Shown: in pieces, positions 12,215 to 21,849 of the stretch
Layout of the letters: the number at the start of each line of letters is the position of its first letter
Position numbering within the stretch: position 1 is the stretch's first letter
Assembly: GCA_037833965.1 (NCBI GenBank)
Contig: AP031357.1
Coordinates: 1,694,001 to 1,758,000 of the forward strand
DNA length: 64,000 bases
DNA from: Marchantia polymorpha subsp. ruderalis
Taxonomy: Eukaryota; Streptophyta; Marchantiopsida; Marchantiales; Marchantiaceae
Direction of reading: 5' to 3'
Position numbers and translations under genes: made by a program
Notes under the pieces: model-generated
What the model was told of the DNA's origin: nothing
The model's database searches: none
What the model saw: only the letters and a program-made list of their open reading frames with translations

Positions 12215-12713
12215 TGCTTCCCTCCTCAATTGTGAGCGCTCACGCGAACACTCATACTTGGTATTTCTTCAAACGCCACCCGTTCACTCGGGTGCCTAGT
12301 AATTCTCCTGTCAAGTCCGCAAGTTGGATGGATCCATTCGGAAACACTTCGACGACCTTGTATGGTCCCATCCATCTTAGGTGCAGTTTGCCTGGGAATC
12401 TGGCATGCCTACTGTCGTAGAGCAGCGCCAAATCGCCTTTCTGAAGGAGCACGGGTTTGATCCTCTGATCGTATCTCTCCTTTTTGCGGAGCTGAATTCG
12501 CCTGGTGCGTTCCTCGGCTTCGCTTCTCCTTTCCTCCAGTACCATGACTTCCTGCAACCTGTAGAGTTGACTCTCCTCCGCACTCACCCTTCTTAGGTCC
12601 AACGTTCGTTGGGTGGGTACTTTGAATTCGATTGGCAGGATCAGATGTTGACCATACACCCAAAAAGTATGGTGTCTGTTTTGTCGTAATCTTCTCGGCT
12701 GTCCGGTACGCCC
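12215..12713 (-). pseudogene. Pol C-terminus (integrase end), inverted fragment
   Basis: The reverse strand gives the inverted PPT region (near 12217-12230) and then the integrase C-terminus with the GPY/F-type segment MGPYKVVEVFPNG and end NGWRLKKYQV. The open part is 12252-12659 (135 codons). An extra base near 12660 shifts the frame relative to the intact TPYFLVYGQ segment. The fragment breaks off at about 12713, where a different integrase family begins on the plus strand. Confidence 0.8.
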
Positions 12714-13610
12714 ATAATGCCTCTACATGTTTCATTGCCACTTGTATCTTTTGAAAAATGGGGAATTGATTATATCGGTGAGATTCATCCTCATTCGTCA
12801 AGAGGCATGGGTTACATCATAGTTGCGACAGAATACTTGACAAAGTGGGCGGAAGCAAAAGCGGTGAAGACGAATACGGCTGCTCATGCTGCCACATTCA
12901 TGTACGAAAACATCATTTCAAGGTTTGGATGTCCCAAGATTCTGGTTATTGATAGCGGCAGGCACTTCTTGAATGAGATGTTTCAAGAATTAACAGATAG
13001 GTTTGAGATAGATCACAGAAAAACGACTCCTTATCATCCGCAGACAAATGGTCAGACAGAGCGAGTCAATGGGACTCTGGTGAGCATTCTTCGCAAAACG
13101 GTGGTTGACTCAAAAAGGGATTGGGACACCAAGCTGACAGCAGCATTGTGGGCTTATCGGACAACTTTCAAGGTGACGACCCAGGCAACGCCGTTTTTGT
13201 TAGTGTATGGATTGGAGGCCACTCTTCCCATCGAATTCGAGGTGAAATCACTCCGAGTTGCAGTGCAGTCACGGCTTACAAACAGTCAGTCATTAAGGAA
13301 TAGGCTAACGACATTAGAAGAGCTTGATGAGAGGAGAAGAATGAGTGCTCAACATATTGAGGCCATTCAACGGAGGAGAAAAATTACCTTTGACAAGAAG
13401 CATAAGAAAAGAACGCTGAGCCCGGGTATGATGGTGATGCTCCAGGATGGTAGGAAGCTTGAGTTCCCAGGAAAGTTTGATGCAGTATGGTTAGGGCCTT
13501 ATCTGATTCGTGAGGTATTTCCAAACAACTCAGTGCAGTTGGAAACGTTGAATGGAGAAGTTTTCCCGACACGCACTGCAGGAAGTAGATGCAAGCAGTA
13601 CCGGATTTGA
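12714..13610 (+). CDS. Integrase C-terminal two thirds, family III Ty3/gypsy (5'-truncated)
   Basis: About 297 codons are open, starting inside the integrase core. Visible are the first catalytic Asp (WGIDYIG), the second (VIDSGRHF), the Glu (NGQTERVNG) and a GPY/F-like end (WLGPYLIREVFPNNSVQL). The usual SDRGTHF reads IDSGRHF. No RT, RNase H or zinc finger precedes it; the left neighbour is an inverted fragment of family I. The ATG at 12717 is internal to the original protein and not a true start. It is a 5'-truncated pol remnant with an intact frame to TGA at 13608-13610. It differs clearly from the family I integrase, hence a separate family. Confidence 0.8.
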   Translation: MMPLHVSLPLVSFEKWGIDYIGEIHPHSSRGMGYIIVATEYLTKWAEAKAVKTNTAAHAATFMYENIISRFGCPKILVIDSGRHFLNEMFQELTDRFEIDHRKTTPYHPQTNGQTERVNGTLVSILRKTVVDSKRDWDTKLTAALWAYRTTFKVTTQATPFLLVYGLEATLPIEFEVKSLRVAVQSRLTNSQSLRNRLTTLEELDERRRMSAQHIEAIQRRRKITFDKKHKKRTLSPGMMVMLQDGRKLEFPGKFDAVWLGPYLIREVFPNNSVQLETLNGEVFPTRTAGSRCKQYRI

Positions 13611-13794
13611 AGCTGTCTAGCCTGCAGAGCTAGGATTCTGGGATCTTTCCCTGATGGTCGCCAATGATGTGAGCACAAAACTCTGCTTACATGTCTTTTT
13701 ACCCTTATGAGAGTTAAAAGTTTGGATTTAAGCTCTTGCAAAATTATGCTTGGGGTTTTCTGAAAGTTTTTGCAAGATTAAGAGTTGGTGTGAT
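13611..13794. other. 3' flank of family III integrase, unassigned
   Basis: AT-richer sequence than the surroundings follows the integrase stop. It may hold the 3' untranslated region and start of an LTR, but no convincing PPT/TG boundary is seen. No ORF is supported. Confidence 0.4.
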
Positions 13795-14885
13795 GGTTAG
13801 GGGGCAAGAGGTGCGGAAGGAGGCCTTCGGGGCAAGGTCTTCTGCGAAGTGCCTTCGGTGAAGTCCCTTTGGGAAAAGGCCTTCGGCAAAGGAGTGAAAC
13901 TCTCATAACGTTTTCAATGTGTGACGCCTTGACTCAGTTAGGTTTTTCTTGGAAAAAGCTCGCGACGCTCGTTCCAACAAGACCAAGAACTCTTGAAACG
14001 GGTGAGGCATCACCGAGTTAGGAGCGGCGGAAGTTTCTGATATGGAGGCCTCCGGCAGGTTGCGCGTATGCGGCCTACGCGTAGGTGGCTTGCGTGTAGG
14101 ACGCGGACGCCTGCGCGTAGGCGGCCTGCGCATAGGCAAACGCCTTCAGCGGAACGGTAAAAACGTGATAACGTTTTCAATTCTTAACGGTTTGCGTTGG
14201 TTAGGGTCTCGTTGGAAAGGGCTCGACACGTTCGTTCTAACGAGCTCAAGAACGCCTGGAACGGATGAGAACTTAGGGAGTTATCACTATCGGAAGATAC
14301 GTAGACGTTTGCCTTCGGCGTAAGGAGTTCGCCTCCGCCGGGAATTCCGCCTACGCGGAAGAGAGTTCAACTTTTGTCCTATGCGCGGACGAACGCCTCC
14401 GGCGGTTGCAGGCCTTCGGCGAAGCAGTAAAACCGGCATATCTTTTTCAATTCTAAGCGGTTTGACTTGATTCGGGTCTCGTTGGAAAGAACTCGACGCG
14501 CTGGTTCCAACGAGACCAAAATCTCTTGAAACGGATCAGTCATCACTGAGTTATGAGCGTCGAAAGCGGCTGTCATGGTTAGGCGAGGGGCCTTTGGCGT
14601 TAACATATAGAGGGGCCTTCGGTGTTAACAGTTAGAGGGGCCTTCGGCCCAAGGCGGCCTGCGTGTAGGACGCCTGCGGATAGGCGCGCTGCGTGTAGGA
14701 CGCGGACGCCTGCAGATAGGCAAACTCCTTCGGCGGAAAAGTAAAACCGTCATAACTTTCTCAATTCTTAACAATTTGACTTGGTTAGAGGCTCGTTGGA
14801 AAGAACTCAACGCAGCCGTTCTAACAAGCCCAAGAACGTTTCAAACAAAGCAGGGATCTATGAGTTATGGGCGTCGGGGTGACTA
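13795..14885 (+). repeat. Four degenerate copies of a ~150-bp LTR module
   Basis: Four related blocks are centred near 13900-14030, 14150-14300, 14428-14575 and 14738-14885. Each has a CATAAC-like start, a TCGTTGGAAAG block, a TTCTAACGAG or TTCCAACGAG block with CCAAGAAC, and usually an end like GAGTTATGAGCGTCGG. The arms CTCGTTGGAA and TTCCAACGAG are inverted complements. The same module occurs once per LTR in family I (about 30120-30220; inverted 3820-3900) and family II (about 17330-17470). Between blocks lie GCCT-N6-AGGC palindromes (14073-14086, 14109-14122, 14124-14137). Confidence 0.7.
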
Positions 14886-15344
14886 TTATAGATAGGCAAG
14901 AGGTGCGGAAGAGTGTCTTTGGCAGGAGGATGCCTTCGGCGGTGCGCGGAAGAAGATTTCAGACGGCGGATGTTGACGTGGTCATAAATAAAGACTGTAC
15001 AGGTGTGGCAGTGGCGGCGGCGAGAAGTTAGATGTGGAAATAGGACGACGGGGCATGAAGTCGCACATGGGAATCAGGCCGTTGCCCATCATCGCGGGAA
15101 CGGCATTCACGCGGGCTGTGGGTGACTTGGCCCTTGAACGTCGGAGAGGATTATTCGGCCTGCGAGATGGGATGGTGTGGTGTGCCATTGTGTGGAGACG
15201 CTGGTGGGATCGGTAGGGGTAATAGAGTGTGGACGTGAGCGATTTTTGCAAGGAAGTGGTGAGGATTAGGAGGGGAGTGTGGAGAGTTCGAAGTAGAGGA
15301 AGCAACCTCTCGTGGGTGGAGAGTTGTATCGTAGAGTTTAATTA
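14886..15344. other. Unassigned sequence before minisatellite
   Basis: A G-rich stretch with no supported ORF. ATAAATAAAG near 14983 could be a TATA-like element of a family III LTR, but this is speculative. Confidence 0.3.
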
Positions 15345-16240
15345 GATTGGGATCTGAGATTGAGGTGCCACATCTGTGAGTGGGATCTGAGATTGAAGTG
15401 GAATCTGTGAGTGGGATCCGAGATTGAAGTGTAATCTGTGAGTGGAAGACCTGAGAGTGGGATCTGAGATTGAAGTGTAATCTGTGAGTGGAAGACCTAA
15501 GAGTGGGATCGGAGATTGAAGTGTAATCTGTGGGTGGAAGACCTAAGAGTGGGATCTGAGATTGAAGTGTAATCTGTGAGTGGAAGACCTGAGAGTGGGA
15601 TCTGAGATTGAAGTGTAATCTGTGAGTGGGATCTGAGATTGAAGTGAAATCTGTGAGTGGGATCCGAGATTGAAGTGTAATCTCTGAGTGGAAGACCTGA
15701 GAGTGGGATCTAAGATTGAAGTGTAATCTGTGAGTGGGATCTGAGATTGAAGTGAAATCTGTGAGTGGGATCCGAGATTGAAGTGTAATCTCTGAGTGGA
15801 AGACCTGAGAGTGGGATCTGAGATTGAAGTGTAATCTGTGAGTGGAAGACCTAAGAGTGGGATCTGAGATTGAAGTGTAATCTGTGGGTGGAAGACCTGA
15901 GAGTGGGATCTGAGATTGAAGTGTAATCTGTGAGTGGAAGACCTAAGAGTGGAATTTGAGATTGAAGTGTAATCTGTGAGTGGAAGACCTGAGAGTGGGA
16001 TCTGAGATTGAAGTGTAATCTGTGAGTGGAAGACTTGAGAGTGGGATCGGAGATTGAAGTGTAATCTGTGAGTGGAAGACTTGAGAGTGGGATCTGAGAT
16101 TGAAGTGTAATCTGTGAGTGGAAGACTTGAGAGTGGGATCGGAGATTGAAGTGTAATCTGTGAGTGGAAGACCTGAGAGTGGGATCTGAGATTGAAGTGT
16201 AATCTGTGAGTGGGAGCTTAGATCAGAGTGGAAGACCTGA
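15345..16240 (+). repeat. Minisatellite with alternating ~46-bp and ~26-bp units
   Basis: About twenty tandem units are built from the phrases GTGGGATCTGAGATTGAAG, TGTAATCTGTGAGTG and GAAGACCTGAGA. Long units contain the GAAGACC(T) segment and short units lack it. Single-base variants (CTAAGA, CTTGAGA, GGAGATT) are shared between neighbouring units, as expected from unequal exchange. Degenerate derivatives continue to about 16400. No coding frame is maintained. Confidence 0.9.
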
Positions 16241-16694
16241 GAATGGGAGCTAAGAGTGAAGCGAAATCTGAGACTGAAATCTGACAGTCGGGATCTGAAA
16301 TTGAAACTGAAAAGAGAGAGTTGAATCTGACAAAGGAATCTAGTGGAGTTTGAAGGTGGAAGCTAAGAAATCGACACTGAAATCTAAGTAGGAATTGGAA
16401 GTGGAACTCGGAGCTAGGATAGACCACAGCGGCTGTGGTATTGAGAAAGTCACCCAGAGTTGGGTTAGATCTTTATGTAACAAAGAGCTTGTCTGCTGCT
16501 CTTGTGGAGATAGCAGACAGCAAGTTATTATTTTCAGTTCTAGATAATTTGTCTGTGAAAGAGCAAATGTTTATGATCTCATTGTCTTGAATGCACTTTG
16601 ACCACATGGTCAAGATCAGAGAAGATAGATTATGGGAGCTCGAACCCCCACCTGGACTACAAACGCTGAAGGGTGGGGAGTTTAGGCTCACAAT
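16241..16694. other. Unassigned sequence with degenerate minisatellite end
   Basis: Holds diverged minisatellite units to about 16400, then about 290 bp of different composition. A purine-rich GAAGGGTGGGGAG lies at about 16667-16679, shortly before family I LTR sequence resumes at 16695. No TSD links this boundary to the left edge of the family III segment. No gene is supported. Confidence 0.4.
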
Positions 16695-16973
16695 GGGTAC
16701 CTCCTATTTGATAGTGAGAGCGTCAAGGTGTCGAAGCAGGACGAAGCGCAATTCGTGGAATTGTTCAAGCGGGGGAGGTCTTCCAAGAACAGGTACAAGA
16801 CCCGCGACTACAAAGATTGTTTCCGCCGGACTGTAGCGGCGGCGCTGCTGCAATTGTTGCAGCCGCACCGCACCTCGTACATCACGTTGTGGCAGGTGTC
16901 TTTTGTGGAGCTCACATTAGCCGGAGCTCGAGTTCACTGGGCGCGCATCCTACATAGGGTGATGCGACAGCAC
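16695..16973 (+). pseudogene. U3 ORF fragment of old family I LTR, part 1
   Basis: Encodes the N-terminal domain from the LLFDSESVK block to RVMRQH, including KTRDYKD and HWARILHRVMRQ. The beginning is missing and the frame is cut by the family II LTR at 16974. It continues at 21850 after removal of the TSD copy. Confidence 0.8.
16969..16973 (+). repeat. TSD AGCAC, left copy
   Basis: AGCAC here and at 21845-21849 exactly flank the family II solo LTR, fixing its ends at TG (16974) and CA (21844). Confidence 0.9.
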
Positions 16974-18331
16974 TGTGGTAACACACTTTTTGTTTTTTTT
17001 GCAGAATTTAAACAATTTTAGAAAACTAGTACCAAAGCAGTGTTTGTAGCTAGAGAAGGGTACGCTAAATAGAGTGGATTGATGAGATCGTCACGAGGGC
17101 ACAAAGAATCACGTAGTCGGATGTACCAACGCCAACGTCTTCGGCGCCTTCGGCAAAAGCTCCTTTTTGAGGTGTCTCTACTCACGCGCCTCTAGTGTAT
17201 AAGGAAGCTACGCTTCCGGCGCAGACACCTCAGGAGGAGGTTTTGCTAAAGACGTCAGGAGAAGGGCCCGGACCTCTAAAGGCATCCGACCATGAGTGCA
17301 CCTTCGGCGAAGCGCCGCTAGCGCGGAAAGGGAAAACCTTCATAACAATCGGGATACACGGTAGATCCAGTTGGTTGAAGTTGCCTTAGAAAGAGCACGG
17401 GACGCTCGTTCTAACGAGTCCAAGAGCGTCGGAGATGGATCAGGAATGGAGAAGTTATGAGCGTCGGAAAACTCGTAGCCGGACATGCGCCGTTCGCGCT
17501 AGGGTTCACAGCCGGAAAGGATTCCCGTACGCCCTCGGCGATGCGCCTTCGGTGGAATCACGCGCTCATAGGAGGAAACCCACTCAGAGTTGGAAGCGCC
17601 TTTGGCGGCGGTCCATGGAAGGAAAGCGCCGGTCGGATGTACGTCTCCGACGTGGCGCTGACAGTCGGATGCGCTGGCATGAGTTGCGCTGGCGGATATG
17701 CGCCGGCAGCAACGGACGAGGCATAAAGGACAAAATAGGCGGTACGACTGCGCGCCGGCGTAATTCGATCCGACTGGATGTGCGCCTCCAGCAAGGCGCC
17801 GACGGATAATGAACGCACCAGCGGCGACACGCCTCCGGAGAAGGGCGGGTTAGGAAAAGACAACAGTGTCGACGTATACCCTGCAGCGGACTCGAGTCCG
17901 GAAGGTGGCGGCGGCGGGAGAATTCAACGTTTAAGCATGCGAATGCGCGCAATGCGGAGACGTGAATTCGCGCATGCAAAGGGCGAACCGTTAAGCCGTA
18001 TAGCCGGCTGCGTACGTTGCAACCTGTAAGAACGTTGGACGTTCTTGAAATCGAAGAAGAAAAGACTGCGCTCCAGTCTCATTCTCTCATTCTTGACTTT
18101 GCGATTTCCAGTTCCAAGATTACGCGCAAGGGCGGAGCGACCTGCAGTGAGAGTAGAGAGTGCGGAGAACGAGTTGCGCAAGGATCTTGGCGGACCTTGA
18201 AAGAATTGTGAGTAGCGATCTTGAACGAGCGCAGAGAGAGTGAGCAGTCAGTGCTTGAGTGGCCGACGCGCAGTGGCGATTGTGAGAGAGCGAGCGAAAG
18301 GGAGAACGTTTGTGTGTGTGCAGGCAACGCA

Positions 18332-20887
18332 ATGTCGAAGGTTCCCCAGCTGCGAGTGTCTCCACTCAGGGTGCCGCAGATCGGTCTACGCGCATTTCAA
18401 GATGTGCTGTTGAGGTTGAAGCTCGATTTTCTCCTATGGGGGTGGAATTGGACATGTCCGGAGATGGTGCGCGAGTATCTGCAGGAGAGACACAAGCCTT
18501 CTCGCGGATTTCGCCCGCACCCAGAGAGATGGGACATTTGCAATTGGGCGCAGGTGTTGGGCAGGTGTGCCGGCGAGGAAGGGGATCTCCTCTTCGAGGC
18601 CGATAGCGTGAAGGTGTCCCAGGAGGAAGAAGTCTCTTACAATGAGCTCTTCAAAGTGGCCAGACATCCCAAGAACGGTTTCCGGACACGGGATTACAAG
18701 GATCGATTGCGGAGAAATGTCGCGACGGCATTGCTGCAGATATTGCAGCCGACCAAGACCGCTTACATGCATGGTTGGCAGGTAGAGTTCGTGGAGCTAG
18801 TGCTGTCAGGAGCTCCGGTGCATTGGGCACGGCTCCTGTGGAAGGTGACGCGCCAACATGCGCAAGAAGAGAGGGGAGGAACCCTCAATCATCTATCGCC
18901 TTACTTAATCGTGTTTTACCGGGCGATGGGATGTTTGACGAATGCTGAGAAAACTCGATTTCCGCAGCTGACCCGAACTTATCCAGGAAGATATTCGAGG
19001 GAGGCCGAAGTAGACACGGATCCGGACGAGGAACCTGCCAGTACGCCTCCGGCTCCGGCTCCAGCAAAAGCAGCAGAAGAACGTCGAAGTGAGCGCATTC
19101 CGCGAAAGCGGAAGTGGGATGAGAGACCTGAGGACAGGCAGCCGGAAGTGCCAGCTGCGCCGACTCGTGGTCGGCCCACCCCCGAGCCTCACAGTCGACC
19201 AAAACAGAGGGCACGCAAAATGCCAACTGTTACTGAGGAGACCAGGCGAACTCCGACCCGGCGGAATCTCACACAGGAAGAGATAATCGCTCAGATTCTA
19301 GGGAAGACGGCAGAAACCTCTGCACAGAAGGCACCACGGCCTTCGGGAGGAGATGGACGGACTGACAGCCGGCCGGCTGCGAGTCGGATGACTGAAGGTC
19401 GACAAGCGGAAGGAAGGCCAACTGAACGGCGCGTTGAACCGGACAGCAGGCCGGAAGCAGAAGAGAGTTTGGCTGACGAGCCAACAATCCTCAGAGGGTC
19501 GTCTTCGGCGGAAGGCACTTCTGGAAGAACGCCACCAACAAGCAGGCCAAGTGGAGTCAAGACGCGCAGGGTGTATCCGACTCCCAGTCGGACAACTGCT
19601 GGTCGGCCGACTGCGAGTCGGACAACAGAGAGTCAGTCGGATTCGCCGACTGCGAGACGGATGGGGCCAACGACGAGTGTGCGGACGCCTTCGGCGGACG
19701 CACCTTCAGCAAGGACACCTTCCGCGCAGATTGCGCCGGAAGGACAGGCAGCAGAAGCGGGCGGATCAAGAGTGACAAAAGTCACTGCGGCGTCGACCCC
19801 TTCACAAACCGAAGATCAAGCCGGAACAGGGGCTCAAGCAGTGGGATCTCCCACTGCCCTGGATATTTTAGCAGGCAGTGGAGCAGCAGTCGCAGCGGAA
19901 GCTGCTGCGCGCCACAGTTCCAGGGAGTCTCCAAGGGATTCGGTGGCGATTGAAATCCTCGAGACTGAGGATGAGACGAGCTCGGAAGAGCAAGAAGAGG
20001 ATTCGGTGCAAAAAACGCCAACAGGGGTGCTGTGCGAACAGATAGTTCCACTCCTGCGATATCTGGATCGCAAGACATCCAAATACGCAAGTGCCTTAAA
20101 ACCGCAGTCTTATGTGGAGACAATCAAGCGAAGGACAAGGAGCAAGGTGGCAAGGTGGGCCTCTAGGTGCCAAGTATATGTGGATAGGAACACCGCCCTC
20201 CGACAACACCTGGCGGTCATCCAGAAGCTATACCAAGCCTTGCAGCAGCAGAAGGAGGATGCGGCGACGAAGAGTCAGGCGGATGCCGAACTAATACGAG
20301 CAAAGATCGAGTCGGAATTGCAGGAGGAGCGGAGACAGAACAAAGTCCTAGCAGCCGAGCTTGCGCGCCAGACGCGCGCCTTAGAAGAAAGTCAAAGAGC
20401 CCGCAAGGAGGACGAGAAGTTGTTGTGCAACTTGCAATCTGAGTGCTCGGAATTGAGGGCACAACGTGCGGGATTAGAAATGCAGCTGGCCGAGGTGGAG
20501 AGCAGCTGCAGGGCGCGAGGAGAGTTGGCGGCACGGGTGACTCGTTGTCTAAAAGGATACACCCATTGGGAGGTGGCAGCTCAAGAGAGGATCACACTCA
20601 GGGAGTTCGAGCTTCGGGCGGCGGCATTGACGGAAGGTGACAGTCGGAGTCGGCGGCGAGTGGCGAGAAAATTAGAAACCTTCTTGTCGGGTGCGCGCGA
20701 CACTATGGCGCACTTGCAGTCGGAAGTCACCACAGCGCTCCGACGCCTGGGGTCACGCAGCCGGTCGGAAGACTGGCAAGGTAGAGATAGTAAGCGGAGC
20801 AGTCCGGCGCGCAGGAGGCGCAGCATCGGATCTGTTGAGTGCAGTAGAGTAGTTTGGTTTCGCGCAGATGCTGCGAATGGTAGATAG
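18332..20887 (+). CDS. U3-encoded protein of family II LTR (851 codons, intact)
   Basis: An uninterrupted frame lies within U3. I chose ATG 18332 because the preceding AACGCA and the following MSKVPQLRVSPLRVPQIG align with the family I start; an in-frame ATG at 18221 lies upstream, but that segment is in another frame in the copy at 61538, so it is not conserved protein. Residues ~1-230 form a conserved domain (FLLWGWNWTC, LGRCAGEEG, KNGFRTRDYKDRLRR, GGTLNHLSPYLIVFYR). Residues ~235-560 are low complexity (P/S/T/R/E) and built partly from palindromic DNA units. An acidic stretch (ETEDETSSEEQEED) and a long coiled coil with GYTHWEVAAQE and LREFELRAAALTEGDSRSRR follow. I see no signal peptide, membrane segment or enzyme motif. 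Function is unknown. It ends 33 bases before the TATA box. Confidence 0.75.
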   Translation: MSKVPQLRVSPLRVPQIGLRAFQDVLLRLKLDFLLWGWNWTCPEMVREYLQERHKPSRGFRPHPERWDICNWAQVLGRCAGEEGDLLFEADSVKVSQEEEVSYNELFKVARHPKNGFRTRDYKDRLRRNVATALLQILQPTKTAYMHGWQVEFVELVLSGAPVHWARLLWKVTRQHAQEERGGTLNHLSPYLIVFYRAMGCLTNAEKTRFPQLTRTYPGRYSREAEVDTDPDEEPASTPPAPAPAKAAEERRSERIPRKRKWDERPEDRQPEVPAAPTRGRPTPEPHSRPKQRARKMPTVTEETRRTPTRRNLTQEEIIAQILGKTAETSAQKAPRPSGGDGRTDSRPAASRMTEGRQAEGRPTERRVEPDSRPEAEESLADEPTILRGSSSAEGTSGRTPPTSRPSGVKTRRVYPTPSRTTAGRPTASRTTESQSDSPTARRMGPTTSVRTPSADAPSARTPSAQIAPEGQAAEAGGSRVTKVTAASTPSQTEDQAGTGAQAVGSPTALDILAGSGAAVAAEAAARHSSRESPRDSVAIEILETEDETSSEEQEEDSVQKTPTGVLCEQIVPLLRYLDRKTSKYASALKPQSYVETIKRRTRSKVARWASRCQVYVDRNTALRQHLAVIQKLYQALQQQKEDAATKSQADAELIRAKIESELQEERRQNKVLAAELARQTRALEESQRARKEDEKLLCNLQSECSELRAQRAGLEMQLAEVESSCRARGELAARVTRCLKGYTHWEVAAQERITLREFELRAAALTEGDSRSRRRVARKLETFLSGARDTMAHLQSEVTTALRRLGSRSRSEDWQGRDSKRSSPARRRRSIGSVECSRVVWFRADAANGR
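19577..19621. repeat. Palindromic units CCGACT-N3-AGTCGG in family II ORF
   Basis: CCGACTCCCAGTCGG (19577-19591) and CCGACTGCGAGTCGG (19607-19621) are short hairpin units inside the low-complexity coding region, with near copies around 19380 and 19640. They differ in sequence from the GCCT-N6-AGGC units of family I but occupy the same protein region. Confidence 0.75.
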
Positions 20888-20920
20888 GATAGTGTAGTGC
20901 TAGTTAGGATCTTTTGAGAG

Positions 20921-20949
20921 TATAAAGTAGATCAAGGCGTTTTGCCTTG
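20921..20949 (+). promoter_or_regulatory. LTR TATA box and promoter-proximal hairpin
   Basis: TATAAAG begins at 20921. CAAGGC-GTTTT-GCCTTG (20933-20949) is a perfect 6-bp stem with a 5-nt loop. It corresponds to CCAGGC-GTTTT-GCCTGG in the youngest family I LTR. Confidence 0.75.
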
Positions 20950-21844
20950 GGACTCTTCCAGTTTCGGAAGTGCAGATCAGGAACTCACTTTCTTGGCGTG
21001 TTTGTGCATTTTGGTCCTGGCACCACGTAGAGAAGCTGCAGCATAGCGAAGTTACCGTATGTTGTAGTTGAAGGCCTTCGGCTGAATGTTCAGAGCTAGC
21101 ACCCGGTTAGAGACTTGAGTAGTGCGGATCTGCACCTGCGGGTGATTTCTGATGCTCAGAGCCGGCTGCGAGTTAGATACTTGAACAGTTCCCCCTTACT
21201 CCTTCGAGTGACATATCCTGATTGTACTCCTACGGGAAGTTTCCCCTGAATGCCAATGTGAAGTTTCATTACTTCGTGTAAACCTTGGTTTGTAATTCAG
21301 GTTGTGTGTGTGTTACTGGATCGTGTTTTCAGTAAGTTCTCAGTCGGGTCTGCACTCCCTGCGTTTTGTGTGATAGTCGAGGGTGACGTCCACGGCGTAC
21401 GTAGAGGCTTCGTTCCGAAGTGAGAAGTCCAGTCCGGGTACCCCCGCTAGTTCCTGGCGGAAGGGCAGTAAAAGCCGGAGTGGGAGGCACTTCCTGCAGA
21501 ACCTCTGAGTGAACTTACGAGACACTTTCCTCCTGAAATCCGAAGCGGAGGTCCTGACCGACCTCCGAGTTGTGCTTTTTGCCAGTTTCAGGTGTGTGTG
21601 TGTGTGTGTTGAGTGACCAAGCTGTACCGTGCATCCTCCGAGCATCCTCCGAGTTGAGATCCTCCTCCGAGTCGAGCCTCCGAGTCGAGCACTGCAGTAT
21701 TTCAGGGAGTGACAGTCGCCTAGAATTCAAACTCTACAAAAGTCTGTTAAACGTGACACTTTTACTCTGTGTGTTGCCTCTGTCCCTGTGGGTTTGATCT
21801 TTTTACCACCATACTGCAGTTTTAGCCTTTGGTGGGTTATTACA

Positions 21845-21849
21845 AGCAC
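21845..21849 (+). repeat. TSD AGCAC, right copy
   Basis: Matches 16969-16973. Host LTR sequence resumes immediately with the frame of the interrupted U3 ORF. Confidence 0.9.

Larger units (their letters stand above)
16974..21844 (+). mobile_element. Family II solo LTR, complete (4.87 kb)
   Basis: Starts TGTGGTAACACAC, ends GGGTTATTACA and is flanked by AGCAC on both sides. It has no PBS, PPT or gag-pol, so it is a solo LTR. Contents in order: LTR start, one conserved CGTTGGAA-type module (about 17330-17470), a palindrome-rich stretch, the U3 ORF (18332-20887), TATA box (20921), hairpin, R-U5 with a TG microsatellite (about 21594-21610) and the U5 end shared with family I. Relative to the family II copy at 4201-5888 it lacks one of the two U5 direct repeats (near 21290-21300). 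Confidence 0.93.

Noticed and set aside
16490..16694. Possible tRNA-derived SINE on the minus strand (GGTTCGAGCTCCC near 16635)
   Set aside because: A B-box-like string alone. I could not find a convincing A box, tail or TSD.
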